NCBI GenBank assembly: GCA_033782935.1
Contig: JAWQEG010001436.1
Span: 454,001 to 518,000, forward strand
DNA: 64,000 bases
Source of the DNA: Petrolisthes cinctipes
Taxonomy: Eukaryota; Arthropoda; Malacostraca; Decapoda; Porcellanidae
Reading direction: 5' to 3'
Part shown: one piece after another, positions 11,222 through 20,739 of the stretch
Position numbering within the stretch: the stretch's first letter is position 1
Layout: every line of letters begins with the position of its first letter
Program-made: the position numbers and the translations under genes
The notes under the pieces: model-generated
Told to the model about the DNA's origin: nothing
The model's database searches: none
Seen by the model: only the letters and a program-made list of their open reading frames with translations

Positions 11222-12073
11222 CCTCCCCACTAAAAGCACGAAATTTCCCGTGAGAAATTTCGGCCTATTTACAATCTGGAGGGGAAACAGAATAGATGAC
11301 TTAGAAAAGGTGACATAGAAAAGATTACATAGAAAAGGTGACATGCCTCTCACAGTGTAGGAGAAGAGCACGGTGCAGTTGGACCAGTTGCTTGGAAGGA
11401 GATCCTTCAGAACCACAAGGCTGAGGAAAATATACGGCATGCTCTTGATCAGTTGTGCTTGGGATTCCCCACAAATTGGCAGGTATGTTTTCCATACCAA
11501 AAGGGACTGCGTTACGCCTGTGTGTTTTCCAAATGCCAAGATATCCAGCCCTCCCATAACTTTACATTTCCTGTATGTTTTCCTTATGCGACAGCGACAG
11601 GGCTGGACACTATCTCCACCAAAGGCACTGGAAACTCAGGGACAGGGTTTTATCTTTACCCTCTTGTGGTCCTGGGAACTGGTATACACTCCACAGTATC
11701 AAGGAAGATAACTGTTCCCAGTCCAAGCTGTCAAGTAGGCAAGCGCTGACACACTACATTCCTATTCGTCCGCCAATGCTATTTTAACCCGTTTGTACCC
11801 AGGGAGCATTGTTACATGACATGAGGAAAACTATGAACCTTATAGACAGCTCGTCACCTTCAGGGTCTTCCAGGCATATGACAGTGTTGTATCCCTCTGC
11901 TTCAACATCTGATGTCTAAGGCAGTTGAAAAGATCTAGCTCTTCTTTGTAGGGATGACAGTGGAGACACATCAAGAACACGAAGAACGAAAAGGGAGACA
12001 ACAAAGCTACTGACTGCACATTATTAAACTTTACCCCGACATCTTGACTACCATCCTGGCAGGGTTGCCAATT

Positions 12074-12310
12074 TGTTACGGAACGCGTGTAAGGTTACTG
12101 TGAAACGGGTACTCAAGATGTGAGTGAGAGACTATTTTTACTTGAGGTTAGTGACAGTCAGTTGATGTCTCCCTATTTATTATTTAGAAGGTTACATCGT
12201 TTAACAAATTATAAAATCATAAAACTTTCCTCAGGTTATACATTACATATAAAGCTTTATAGCTAACCTGGAAAGCTAAACTAGAATATAATCATACAAT
12301 CATGTAAACA
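12074..12310 (-). repeat. LTR copy 2 (5' LTR)
   Basis: On plus it begins TGTTACGGAACG and ends CATGTAAACA. A primer-binding-like site lies just inside (12061-12073). LINE-I ORF1 resumes at 12311. Confidence 0.7.
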
Positions 12311-12499
12311 TGGTTTGATAGATTCAAACATGCTATCAGAAAGACAGGGGAGATTGAGGAGCATCATGGCCTGTGTAAGATCTTTGGCTCTGATTAAGAC
12401 GCCCGTACCGTACTTTTTTATGTGGCCCATTGGTAGTAATCCAATTTCTTTCTCCAGATACCGGGAAGCATGGATAAAGTTATCATGTCCCTCCCTGTA
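12311..12499 (-). pseudogene. LINE-I copy A ORF1 internal fragment
   Basis: Nearly identical to 46805-46995 of copy B, inside ORF1 between the RRM-like domain and the zinc knuckles. It breaks off exactly at a (TA)n tract. Confidence 0.8.
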
Positions 12500-12977
<478 letters not shown>

Positions 12978-13259
12978 TGTAACGGTAGCTACTTTAACCA
13001 GTCGGTTTCTTGCCTTATTCCCCCTAAACAGTGTCTACAATACTTCTCTTAATAACTGTCTCTATTTCTCTTAAGTGTCTATGATTCTCTTTTAAGTAGC
13101 TTAGGGAAAGGCAAATATTAGAGACTGGTTGGTAAGTAAGGTCTGATTTTATTGGGGAACGTGTGGCATATATATACAGTATACAGGATCAAGTGTTACA
13201 CAATTTTAGCGATTGAGCAGCCAGCATGGGCGTGGCGTGTTATTCTCGTACACGTAACA
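12978..13259 (-). repeat. 5' LTR of Gypsy-3
   Basis: 282 bp with inverted ends TGTTACG/CGTAACA. On the minus strand it reads TGTTACGTG...CCGTTACA and is followed at once by TTGGTGACCC and the gag start. No second copy is seen in the window. Confidence 0.7.
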
Positions 13260-13479
13260 TTCATTCCTTGCTTGCTCCTAGCTTACATGATCAAGAGACA
13301 ATAGTTTTGACTAATCAGCGTACAGTAATATAAAGTGGTAATGAGAGATCATTTTGTGGCGTACAGAATGATGGCTGCCACAGGCCCCAAGATGCTGACC
13401 GACTCAAATGTTCTTGCAACTGGCTCCCTAAATGGCTTCATCACCTTTGCCACCACTGTACTTTCCCCTTCAAGAAACC

Positions 13480-14130
13480 CCACCTCATCGTCATCAACCC
13501 CTTTCGAGTTCTAGCTCTAGCTGTAACAATATATGACATGCTGGACCAAATGAAGGACCGCAAACAAAGATTCCCACGCCTGACCCACAGACTCCTTCCT
13601 TTGGGAGGATATTTGGTGCCACATACATTGAGGCCCAAGAGAAGGTCAAGGAGCAACACAGAATTGTCCACGGCGTCTAGGACTTGCAGCATTGTCAGCT
13701 GCCCTGCCTATTTGGTTTCTGCAGCCTTCTTACCAGATACTATGGATGCTGTCAAGATTACAAACATCTCTCCTAGCTCAATCACCCTACCCTAATGACT
13801 AGTTGTGTGAGAATTCGACGCTTGTTAGAAAATATCACCTACTTCCTCAAAGTTCTCCATTTCCTCGCTGGCTATTTTTTCTCAGTGCCATTTAGTTACC
13901 GTTCCTTCCTCTCAGTATCCCTGCAACGTGTATTGCAACTGCACCTCACTCACTACCCGGACATGTTTGCTCAAAGCCCCACTGATATTGGACAGACACT
14001 GCTTCTACTACACAAGATCCATACCACTGGTCTGCCCTTACACCAATCATTCAGGTGAAAGAACCTCACAAATGGGTTTCAGAGAATGACACATCCAATA
14101 GTTGTTAGAGGTAGGCCTCATCTTCCCGTG
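13480..14130 (+). pseudogene. Gypsy pol relic (protease-RT spacer region)
   Basis: Plus-strand frames include HYPDMFAQSPTDIGQT followed by IHTTGLPLHQSFR, which resembles the stretch just before RT in gypsy pol (a 'YPDVFA...T.L..H.I.TG..PPIRQ' pattern). The sequence upstream is gypsy-like in texture only, and no active-site block survives. It may be the same family as the plus-strand RT relic at 23.6 kb. Confidence 0.4.
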
Positions 14131-14135
14131 TAAGG

Positions 14136-14400
14136 CCATGATTGATTAATTGATTGATTGATATTAGGCGCCGCAACAGCGAGGTCATATAGCGCCAGGA
14201 GAAGGTAATACTATGACAGGTGAGACTACAAGCAGAAAGGTAACTGAAAGAAGAGAGGAACCGTTTAAGAACTGAAAGGGTGTGGCTGGGGCCGACGGGT
14301 CACCAAAATCCTTAAAGTATTGCCCACATCACTACAGGCAATACCCCCCTACGGGGGTAAGCCCATGATCTCCACGTGAGGTGCTAATGAACAAAAAGGA
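14136..14400 (-). repeat. LINE-I-related 3' end
   Basis: It starts with GATT repeats and then 'ggcgccgcaacagcgaggtcatatagcgcc', a diverged form of the LINE-I 3' block. The following part (14265-14350, 'gaactgaaa...ggctggggccga...ctacaggcaatac') is shared with the retroposon at 19826-20318. No coding sequence is visible. Confidence 0.55.
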
Positions 14401-14540
14401 CATCACCACCAGATTCTATAAGCCCATGGTCGTCACTTGATAATAAACAAAAAGAATTGTAGGCTACCACCAGATTCTTCATGGATTATAGGTGGTTTAA
14501 CGACATCACTCTTAAGGATCCAAGGTCTCTGTCTAAAGGT

Positions 14541-14670
14541 CGTATGCAAGAACATTCATGGAGTTGACGTTGGTGAGGTAACGGTACGATCAATCTCATT
14601 ACACAATAGATAGCCATCGTAATGGTACTGCGTTCTCGTCAACATCACTGATCTGATATTCTTGCATACG
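14541..14670. mobile_element. MITE, family shared with 25222-25360
   Basis: A 130-bp unit with terminal inverted CGTATGCAAGAA/TTCTTGCATACG and diverging inner arms (GTTGACG, GTACC). The same termini and the inner block 'tgctgacgatgg' occur at 25222-25360, which has a clear TSD. It sits directly against the LTR at 14672. Confidence 0.6.
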
Positions 14671-14671
14671 G

Positions 14672-15929
14672 TTATAACAGCCGAGATGACTGGTTAATAC
14701 CAGGGTGTACAGCAGACGCCAATACTAGGTACAACTTTATTCTTACTAGTAGGACACAGGAGTATGTGAACCAAGCACCAGATTTAGCCTTCCCGCTTGC
14801 CTGAGTAGAATGAATGCTGAGTGAACACTTGGAGTAGCTTGTGGGTACTTGTAGAATGCTTGTGTAGACTTGGTAGTGCTTGTGCAGTCTTGTAGAGCTA
14901 GTGTGTACTCTTGGTAGTGCTTGTGTAGTCTTAGCAGGGCAGCGTGGTGGTGAACGCTGGCTAGGTGTAGCAAGGTGGCGGCAGACAAGACAAGAGCGGG
15001 AGGGGAAGTAGGTCTGGACTACAGAGTTATAAACATAGAGCGCACGACAGCCCCCCTGGCGTGTCGCCACCGGTAGTGGGCTGGCGGCCATGATGGGTTG
15101 CCCTTCCACTCAACCCACCAGATTTGGCTCAGCTTATGCCAGGGTAAGATATTATTTAATTTATTCGGTTTTTTATTGATGATATGGTTTAAATATATTG
15201 TAGTGACTCACAATATATGAATAAGTATTTCTTTAACTGATATATCAGTGAATGGCTGATTAAATATAAATACATTTCGGTTAAAAGGTAAAATGAGTTA
15301 GGTAAACAAAACTATCGTTGGCACTCATCCACAGTCGCCTTCTATATACAACGTACTTAATCTGTATTATGATAAGTATTTTATGTTCACATTGTTCAGT
15401 AGCAAGAAACTTGTAGTTTAAAGTAAGAATATTTTTACACATAAAATATCTAGATCATTTTGCAGGGCACGTGAATTCTCTTGCCCTGTTGTGTATGAGG
15501 AAGGTAAGTGGAGGGAGAGGGAGACAGATTAGAGTTATATTTGTCTTGTTTAATAAACCAGTTTAAGTTTAATTTCTTTGCATAATTTTCACTACGGACA
15601 TTATCTCAGCCTTGTTAATTGATTTAACAAAACCTGCATAATTAGATAACAAGATACACTGCTTTACAAATCAGGGAAATGTCAATAACTGTGGATAGAA
15701 ACATACTATACAAGTACGTACGGGAGTTCAAAGCGCGCCCCAGAGGCCATTCCAAGATGGTCGCCGAACAGGCTGGCTGGCGACGCTCCTCCCCTATCTA
15801 ATAACACAGCGACGCACGCTCTATGTGTAGAGCTCTATGGTCTGGACACTAGCTATAGTCAACCACTAGAAAACTGGTGGCTGTAGGTGGGGCAGCTGCC
15901 CTAAGCAGCGCTGCCACATCTGGTCTGTC
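14672..15929 (-). repeat. 3' LTR of Gypsy-1b, split by a DNA transposon
   Basis: 14672-15019 matches 23038-23380 almost base for base (ACTAGGTACAACTTTATTCT, the repeated CTTGTGTAGTCTTAG). The LTR resumes at 15840 after an 820-bp insertion and runs to about 15929. An inverted copy of this outer part is found at 18261-18347. The inner LTR end reads CTGTTATAA on the minus strand and is not the usual CA, so the exact boundary is uncertain. Confidence 0.65.
15020..15839. mobile_element. Non-autonomous DNA transposon with 8-9-bp TSD
   Basis: The LTR sequence GGTCTGGAC occurs on both sides (15011-15019 and 15839-15847). Inside lie imperfect inverted ends TACAGAGTTATAAACATAGAGCG and CATAGAGCTCTACACATAGAGCG (aligned over about 30 bp). 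The 8-bp core GTCTGGAC resembles targets used by P and hAT transposases. No transposase frame is present; the interior is AT-rich with one GC-rich subterminal patch at each end. Confidence 0.65.
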
Positions 15930-16037
15930 AGAAATGGGATTACCCAGGGCAGTAGATTAGCAGTCCCTCACCTGAATCTTCTCCCTCCCCCATTTAGCCT
16001 ACTCTTTCTTCATCTGTATTTTATGTGTCTGTTTGTA

Positions 16038-17473
16038 CACTCGCGCACCACAGTCTCTAGCCCACCTGAGTTTGGGCCGGAGATATGGCTCGGATCCTTT
16101 CTGGACGACAGCCCACTCAAACGATTATGATGCGACACAAACACGAACATACGTTTCGAACCGATACAAGCTTGACTCCCTGTTTGACATGTAAAATTAA
16201 TTGTTTTTTAAGGCTACGCAATTATATTTTGGCTGTGTGAATGCCATTTATGTATATAATTATTGCAATATACTATCCCCATAATTTATAATGAACTAGC
16301 ACACGAAAGAATATTGCCAGAGGATTCATGAAATCACTAACTAAACAACATACTTCAAATCAGCAAGTGAACTCAGAGGTTTATTCGGCGCACGTGAGCG
16401 TGTGTGTCTATATTGAGTGGCTAAAAATATTAATGGTTCCACCGCAACATAGTGACCAGTAATGTAAGGATGACCAAACACAATTTAAAACATACCATAT
16501 ACAGTATAGGGCTATAACAAACATCAATTTCCTACACATTAATCAACTGACATTTTATACGTTCTCAATATTATCTTACAATAATTCCATCTATTCATAC
16601 GGAGAGGAGACACACTGCTGGTGTTTCGGGGTCACACACGCAATATTCTTCATGTTCATTTTCATGTTAATCTCACCTTACTTTTGTTAATGTTAATCAG
16701 CAAAACCATGGCTACATAGGGGACTGTAATTACTGCATATTGATATAAAAAATAAATTACACTGCATGCCATTGTCATACAAATACGGTGTTATCTCATT
16801 ATCAAACGCTCGGCCGATACAACAATGTCGATCTTATTTAATGTGAAGTAATAAATAATATCTGAAAAGCAACGCCATTTTAATCAGATAACACACGGCA
16901 GAATGACTGAAAGAATGAAGAATGAGTTTGAGGAAAACACTGAGCTTCAAGACGAGTCACTATCATCAAAATTAACTCTCACAAAAAAAAAAAAAAAAAA
17001 AATAGTTCTAGATAATTTTACTAAATACATAAGATTAATCACGTTAAGGAAGCAATTTCTGAGGAAGAATCTTGATGTTACAGTAGGCTACACACATACA
17101 CACACGCACACTGAATACCTGTGTGTTCACTGGGTGGTATGGAAGTGCTTCGTTTTAATTAATTGTAATTCTTGAAAGCTTATTGGTATATTCTTTTGTC
17201 CCTCTTTCATGCAAATATTTGAGGAATTAAAATGCAGTAAATAAATATATTGAATTTTGCAGCCAAAATACTATTGTATAGTATAACCACAGAAAGAGTT
17301 GTATATAAGGTTTGCATGACACAGTGAGTCCAGACCCCTTTTCAATTTTTCGAAGCATTTCTGTTGGTGCGGGTCTGACCTTGTGATAGTTTCAGTGGGC
17401 TGTCGTCCAGAAAGGATCCGAGCCATATCTCCGACCCAAACTCAGGTGGGCTAGAGATTGTTGTGCGCGAGTG
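16038..17473. mobile_element. TA-flanked element with long inverted repeats
   Basis: Arms of about 87 bp (16038-16124 and 17387-17473) are nearly identical in inverted orientation (CACTCGCGCACCACAGTCTC, GGATCCTTTCTGGACGAC). Each arm is flanked by TA within GTAC. The interior is 1.26 kb and AT-rich, with no recognisable transposase; a 90-codon frame at 16903-17175 is Lys-rich and unrecognised. A Tc1/mariner-type non-autonomous element is likely. Confidence 0.7.
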
Positions 17474-17717
17474 TACCTCTGGATAGTGATGTGCTTCTGA
17501 ATTATTATCCATTTTTTTATTATTATTTTTACGTCTGTTTACTATTTGTACATTTATTCATAGTTTGTACATACCCCTTTCTTTTGCTTCCCTTGTGTGT
17601 GTGGGGGGGAGGGGAGGGGACTCCTTAAATCGTTGGGTAGGGTGCCGGTTAGAGTGAGGTCAGGACTCAGTTGAGATAAAGATTAATGGCAGATGTAAGT
17701 AGGGAAGGGCTATGTCT

Positions 17718-17746
<29 letters not shown>
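17718..17746. repeat. (GT)n microsatellite
   Basis: Pure GT tract of about 29 bp. Confidence 0.95.
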
Positions 17747-17749
<3 letters not shown>

Positions 17750-17791
17750 GAAGGAAGACGTGATAAGATTTTGTACGTGGTGAACATTTTC

Positions 17792-17916
<125 letters not shown>

Positions 17917-18260
17917 AGCATCAACCCGTTGGACCGTCCTTTTACTGACTGGTGGCTTTTGCTGTGCGCTCTTGTATCTTTGATGGCGAGATCAGTGGTC
18001 CTCCGTTCATCTTTTCTTCTATAAATACGAATTTACATTGAAAATTAGTTCCTTCCCACGACTATGGAGCCAGTGTGGGTGGTGAGCAGGGGGTGTTCTT
18101 CCTTCCATTGTGGAGTCTAAAGGAGAAATGACCTGACTGACCTCATTAATTTCCTGACCCCGCCCTCACCATTTAAAGACTATATATATAGAATCAGTGC
18201 ACCACTGTACGAAAACATTGCCATTTGGTGTGATTTTTGATAGAGTGATGTGGGTTGGAA

Positions 18261-18347
18261 AGCCAGATGTGGCAGCGCTGCTTGGGGGAAATCCCCGCTG
18301 CTGCCCCACCTACAGCCGCCAGTTTCCTAGTGGTTGACTTTAGTCCA
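18261..18347 (+). repeat. Inverted LTR fragment of Gypsy-1b
   Basis: 'gccagatgtggcagcgctgc...cctacagccgccagtttcctagtggttgac' is the reverse complement of 15860-15929. It abuts the deleted pol remnant of Gypsy-1b, so one LTR edge was rejoined in the wrong orientation. Confidence 0.65.
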
Positions 18348-18850
18348 GTGATTGAATACCATTTCTCTGAAGTGCTCGGGGATATATGGGCATGGTGTAC
18401 CGCAGGATGTGTCGCACCATATCTGTGTGGTGGAAGGCCAGGACAAGGTCAATCTTAGAGAATACCACACATCCCTGGAGCTTCGAGTGTAAGTCAAGGA
18501 CGTGCGGAATAGTGTACCAGTCAGGGACGGGTGGCGGCATTGAGTCATGAGTAGGTCATGAGTAGTAAGGAAATCCAGATCCAGTATAGGCGCCTGTTCA
18601 TCAGCCACGAAAAAGGGCCATACAACGTATTCGTCCTTTAAAAGCGTAACACCCCTACTCCAAGTGCCGTAAGTGGCGATAGGTGACTGATTGGCGGCGA
18701 GGAGGTCATAAGCGGTGGATGCCTGACTCTTGCGGTCCTTCTCCCTGTGAGGTACGAAGCTCACTTCTGAGCCCGAGTCAATTAAGAAGGTGTCCCGAGA
18801 TTCGAGGTCTTCTATCCATAGGAGAGTAGGAGCCGTGCTGTGCGGAAAAA
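18348..18850 (-). pseudogene. Gypsy-1b pol remnant: protease, RT start fused to integrase start
   Basis: The protease DTFLIDSGSEVSFVP and APILDLDFLTTHDLL are preserved. RT begins DWYTIPHVLDLHSKLQGCVV and FSKIDLVLAFHHT, then jumps directly to the pre-integrase segment (IWCDTSCGTPCPYIP). Comparison with Gypsy-1 shows loss of the RT palm, RNase H and part of the RT-INT spacer. Integrase itself is absent. Confidence 0.8.
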
Positions 18851-19825
18851 TGAAGGTACTAGCAGGAGGTTGAGCCAGAGGCGTGAGTGGAGTAGTGTCA
18901 GCAACGGTGGCAGAGGCCCTGTGAGCGTGGACGTGGGCTGGGTAATGCTGCGCCGACTCATGGTACTCTTGTTGCTTGGGCGTGGAAGCGATGGTGGAGT
19001 GGGTGTGGCGTTGCAAGGCTGAGTTGGAGCGTATGTGGTGAGATGTGTTGCGCCGTGGTGCCGAGAAGATAGCGTTGTTGTCGTGTGTGGTCCAGTGAAG
19101 CTTAAAGTCGTCAGTAGAGGGCCCAGGGTGTTCAGTAGCGGAGGGGGCAATAGCGTGTGGCTATTGCCTTACTCGTTTCCTTGCAAAGGACGGGATGTGT
19201 GGCGGTTGGCGGCGGTGCTCCATTGGCATGGTGGGCGGCAGTTCCGAGCGTTGGCGCCGAACCGGTGGTGGAAAGCACACAGCTGCTGTGAAGGGGCGGT
19301 TGCGAGTTGCCGCTGGAGTGGTGGCAGAATGTGTGGTTGTGTGGCGAAATAATGCTGTTATTGTTGTTGTGGTTGTTGTTGCGGTGGTAATTGAGGTGGA
19401 AATTAGTGTTGGTGGTAGAGGGGTGTGGGTTGGGGATGAGTACTGAGGAAGGGATAACCTGAGTGTGAGAAAGTATCAAGGTGTTGTTGCACAATTGGTT
19501 GCTGGGCCTGCGTTGTGGAAGGTGTGTGTAGTTGTTGTTGTGGATAGGAAAAGGCGTGTTATTGTGAGGGTATATGTTGATGAGAATGTGTAGAAATGGG
19601 GTGGTGTTGTTGCGTCGTAGGTACCGTGTAGAAGTTTTGTGGTTGAAGGGTTGTAGGTGGGAGTGTCGTGGGTGTGTGTTGTTGTTGATGTGAGTGTGGC
19701 AGGTGGTGGCATTGGTTTGCTGGTGTTGGGGGTATGTGTTGTGGAGTAGGAAATAACGGTGCGGGTGCATGGTGGGTTGCTGGCGTCGCGATAGTGGCGG
19801 TGATATGGTGGGTCGCCGTCGGAGT
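18851..19825 (-). pseudogene. Gypsy-1b gag tail and zinc knuckle region
   Basis: A knuckle-like CAFHHRFGANARNC and PPCQWSTAANRH lies at about 19195-19285 in one frame. It is flanked by Pro/Thr/His/Gln-rich low complexity like that of Gypsy-1. Frames are broken. The strand bias explains several long but meaningless opposite-strand frames here. Confidence 0.6.
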
Positions 19826-20318
19826 TGTTGTAGTTTTAGTTCCCCAGACTGTCTGGCCGATCAGCCCCGAGTCTGGTTGACCGAAGCCGAGCAGATGCTC
19901 AGACACCCAAATGGGAGTCAGGGTGATAGTGAGATCTGTTTCTTCGAAGGCATCAGACAAGGGGCATGCTGGTTCACGGGTATGTACCCTCGAGCCAACA
20001 TTCCCCCTGTCTGTAGTCTTCCTTGTTGTGCCACCCAATTGGGCGATCTCATCGGCTACCCAGAAGGAATGAGAATAGTAAGAGAGACAGACAGAACAGG
20101 CCAGGGTGTGGTAGAGGATGCCAAATTCCTCATTTCTGGATAGAACCAGCTCTCACCAGTGGGAAGGGGTGATAGAGAGGTGGGACAGCAAGTGCCAAGG
20201 AAAGAAAAGGAACGGAGGGATAGTTCAAGAACTGAAAAGGATTGGCTGGGGCCGAAGGGACACCCAAACCCTTGAAGTACTGCCCATGTTACTACAGGCA
20301 ATACTTCCCTTACGGGGT
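19826..20318 (-). mobile_element. Retroposon with 11-bp TSD inside gag
   Basis: The 493-bp insert is bracketed by perfect GCCGTCGGAGT repeats (19815-19825 and 20319-20329). On the minus strand its left end is A/C-rich (AACTAAAACTACAACAACA), suggesting a 3' tail. Its other end contains the block shared with 14265-14350 (GGCTGGGGCCGA, CTACAGGCAATAC). No coding domain is recognised, so this is a SINE or a 5'-truncated LINE. Confidence 0.75.
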
Positions 20319-20329
20319 GCCGTCGGAGT

Positions 20330-20729
20330 AGATGGCCATAATAGAGTAGGTGAATTTGACATACTGTTGTAATGGTAGGTGTTGATGTGCTTGTAGGTGT
20401 AGCTGAACGGTATGTGGGAACAGCTTGGCATGGCGAATTTTGAGGACGGTCTCTGTGAAAGGGTTGCCCACCTTCTCATTTAGTTGCTGCATGTGGCGTA
20501 AGACAGCGGACGGGCGGCGAACCTCTAATTGGTCGTCCTCGAGGGCTCTTAGGTATTCTTGTTCAGACATACCGTGAGCCAAAACAATAGCATCCTTGAG
20601 TGAATCATACGAAGGGTGAAGAGTGAGTGCAGGAGGAATGGCGTCAAACATGTCCGCCGGCAGTGCCCAGAGGACGACCTGGAACTTCCTCTCACTCGTG
20701 AAGTTCGAGAAGCGCCAGAGAGTTTGCAT
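20330..20729 (-). pseudogene. gag: Gypsy-1b gag capsid
   Basis: The minus frame has FQVVLWALPADMFDAIPPAL, HGMSEQEYLRALEDDQLE, RRPSAVLRHMQQLNEKVGNP and KIRHAKLFPHTVQLHLQ, colinear with Gypsy-1 gag residues about 120-235. The N-terminus is frameshifted and the downstream gag is interrupted by the retroposon at 19826-20318. Confidence 0.85.
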
Positions 20730-20739
20730 ATGACGAAAT

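Larger units (their letters stand above)
11051..12310 (-). mobile_element. Small LTR element (two direct LTRs, 852-bp interior)
   Basis: Two direct repeats, 11051-11221 and 12074-12310, share more than 150 near-identical bases (AGTGACAGTCAGTTGATGTC onward). On the minus strand the right copy ends CGTTCCGTAACA and is followed by ATTGGCAACCCTGCCAGG, a plausible primer-binding site. The left copy starts TGTTACATGG after the purine-rich AGTGGGGAGG. The left copy lacks about 75 bp. The interior has only a 117-codon frame that I do not recognise, so this is a TRIM-like or internally deleted element. It interrupts LINE-I ORF1. Confidence 0.7.
6606..12499 (-). mobile_element. LINE-I copy A (I/Nimb-like), interrupted by an LTR element
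   Basis: This LINE lies on the minus strand. Its 3' end at 6606-6635 carries an AATC-type tail (GATTGATTGATT on plus) next to the conserved 3' block 'ggcgcaacagct...gtcatatac'. ORF2 (RNase H, RT, endonuclease) spans 6845-10440, the ORF1 C-terminus reaches 11050, and another ORF1 piece lies at 12311-12499. The ORF1 segment that would lie between these (about 0.7 kb by comparison with 46.1-46.8 kb) is replaced by the LTR element at 11051-12310. The 5' end is cut at a (TA)n tract. Confidence 0.85.

Noticed and set aside
11373..11787. Overlapping plus frames of 70-112 codons inside the small LTR element
   Set aside because: No domain; they overlap each other and the minus frame. I could not support any as coding.
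19035..19446. Plus-strand Val/Trp/Gly-rich frames
   Set aside because: Antisense of the C-rich gag tail of Gypsy-1b; no motif.
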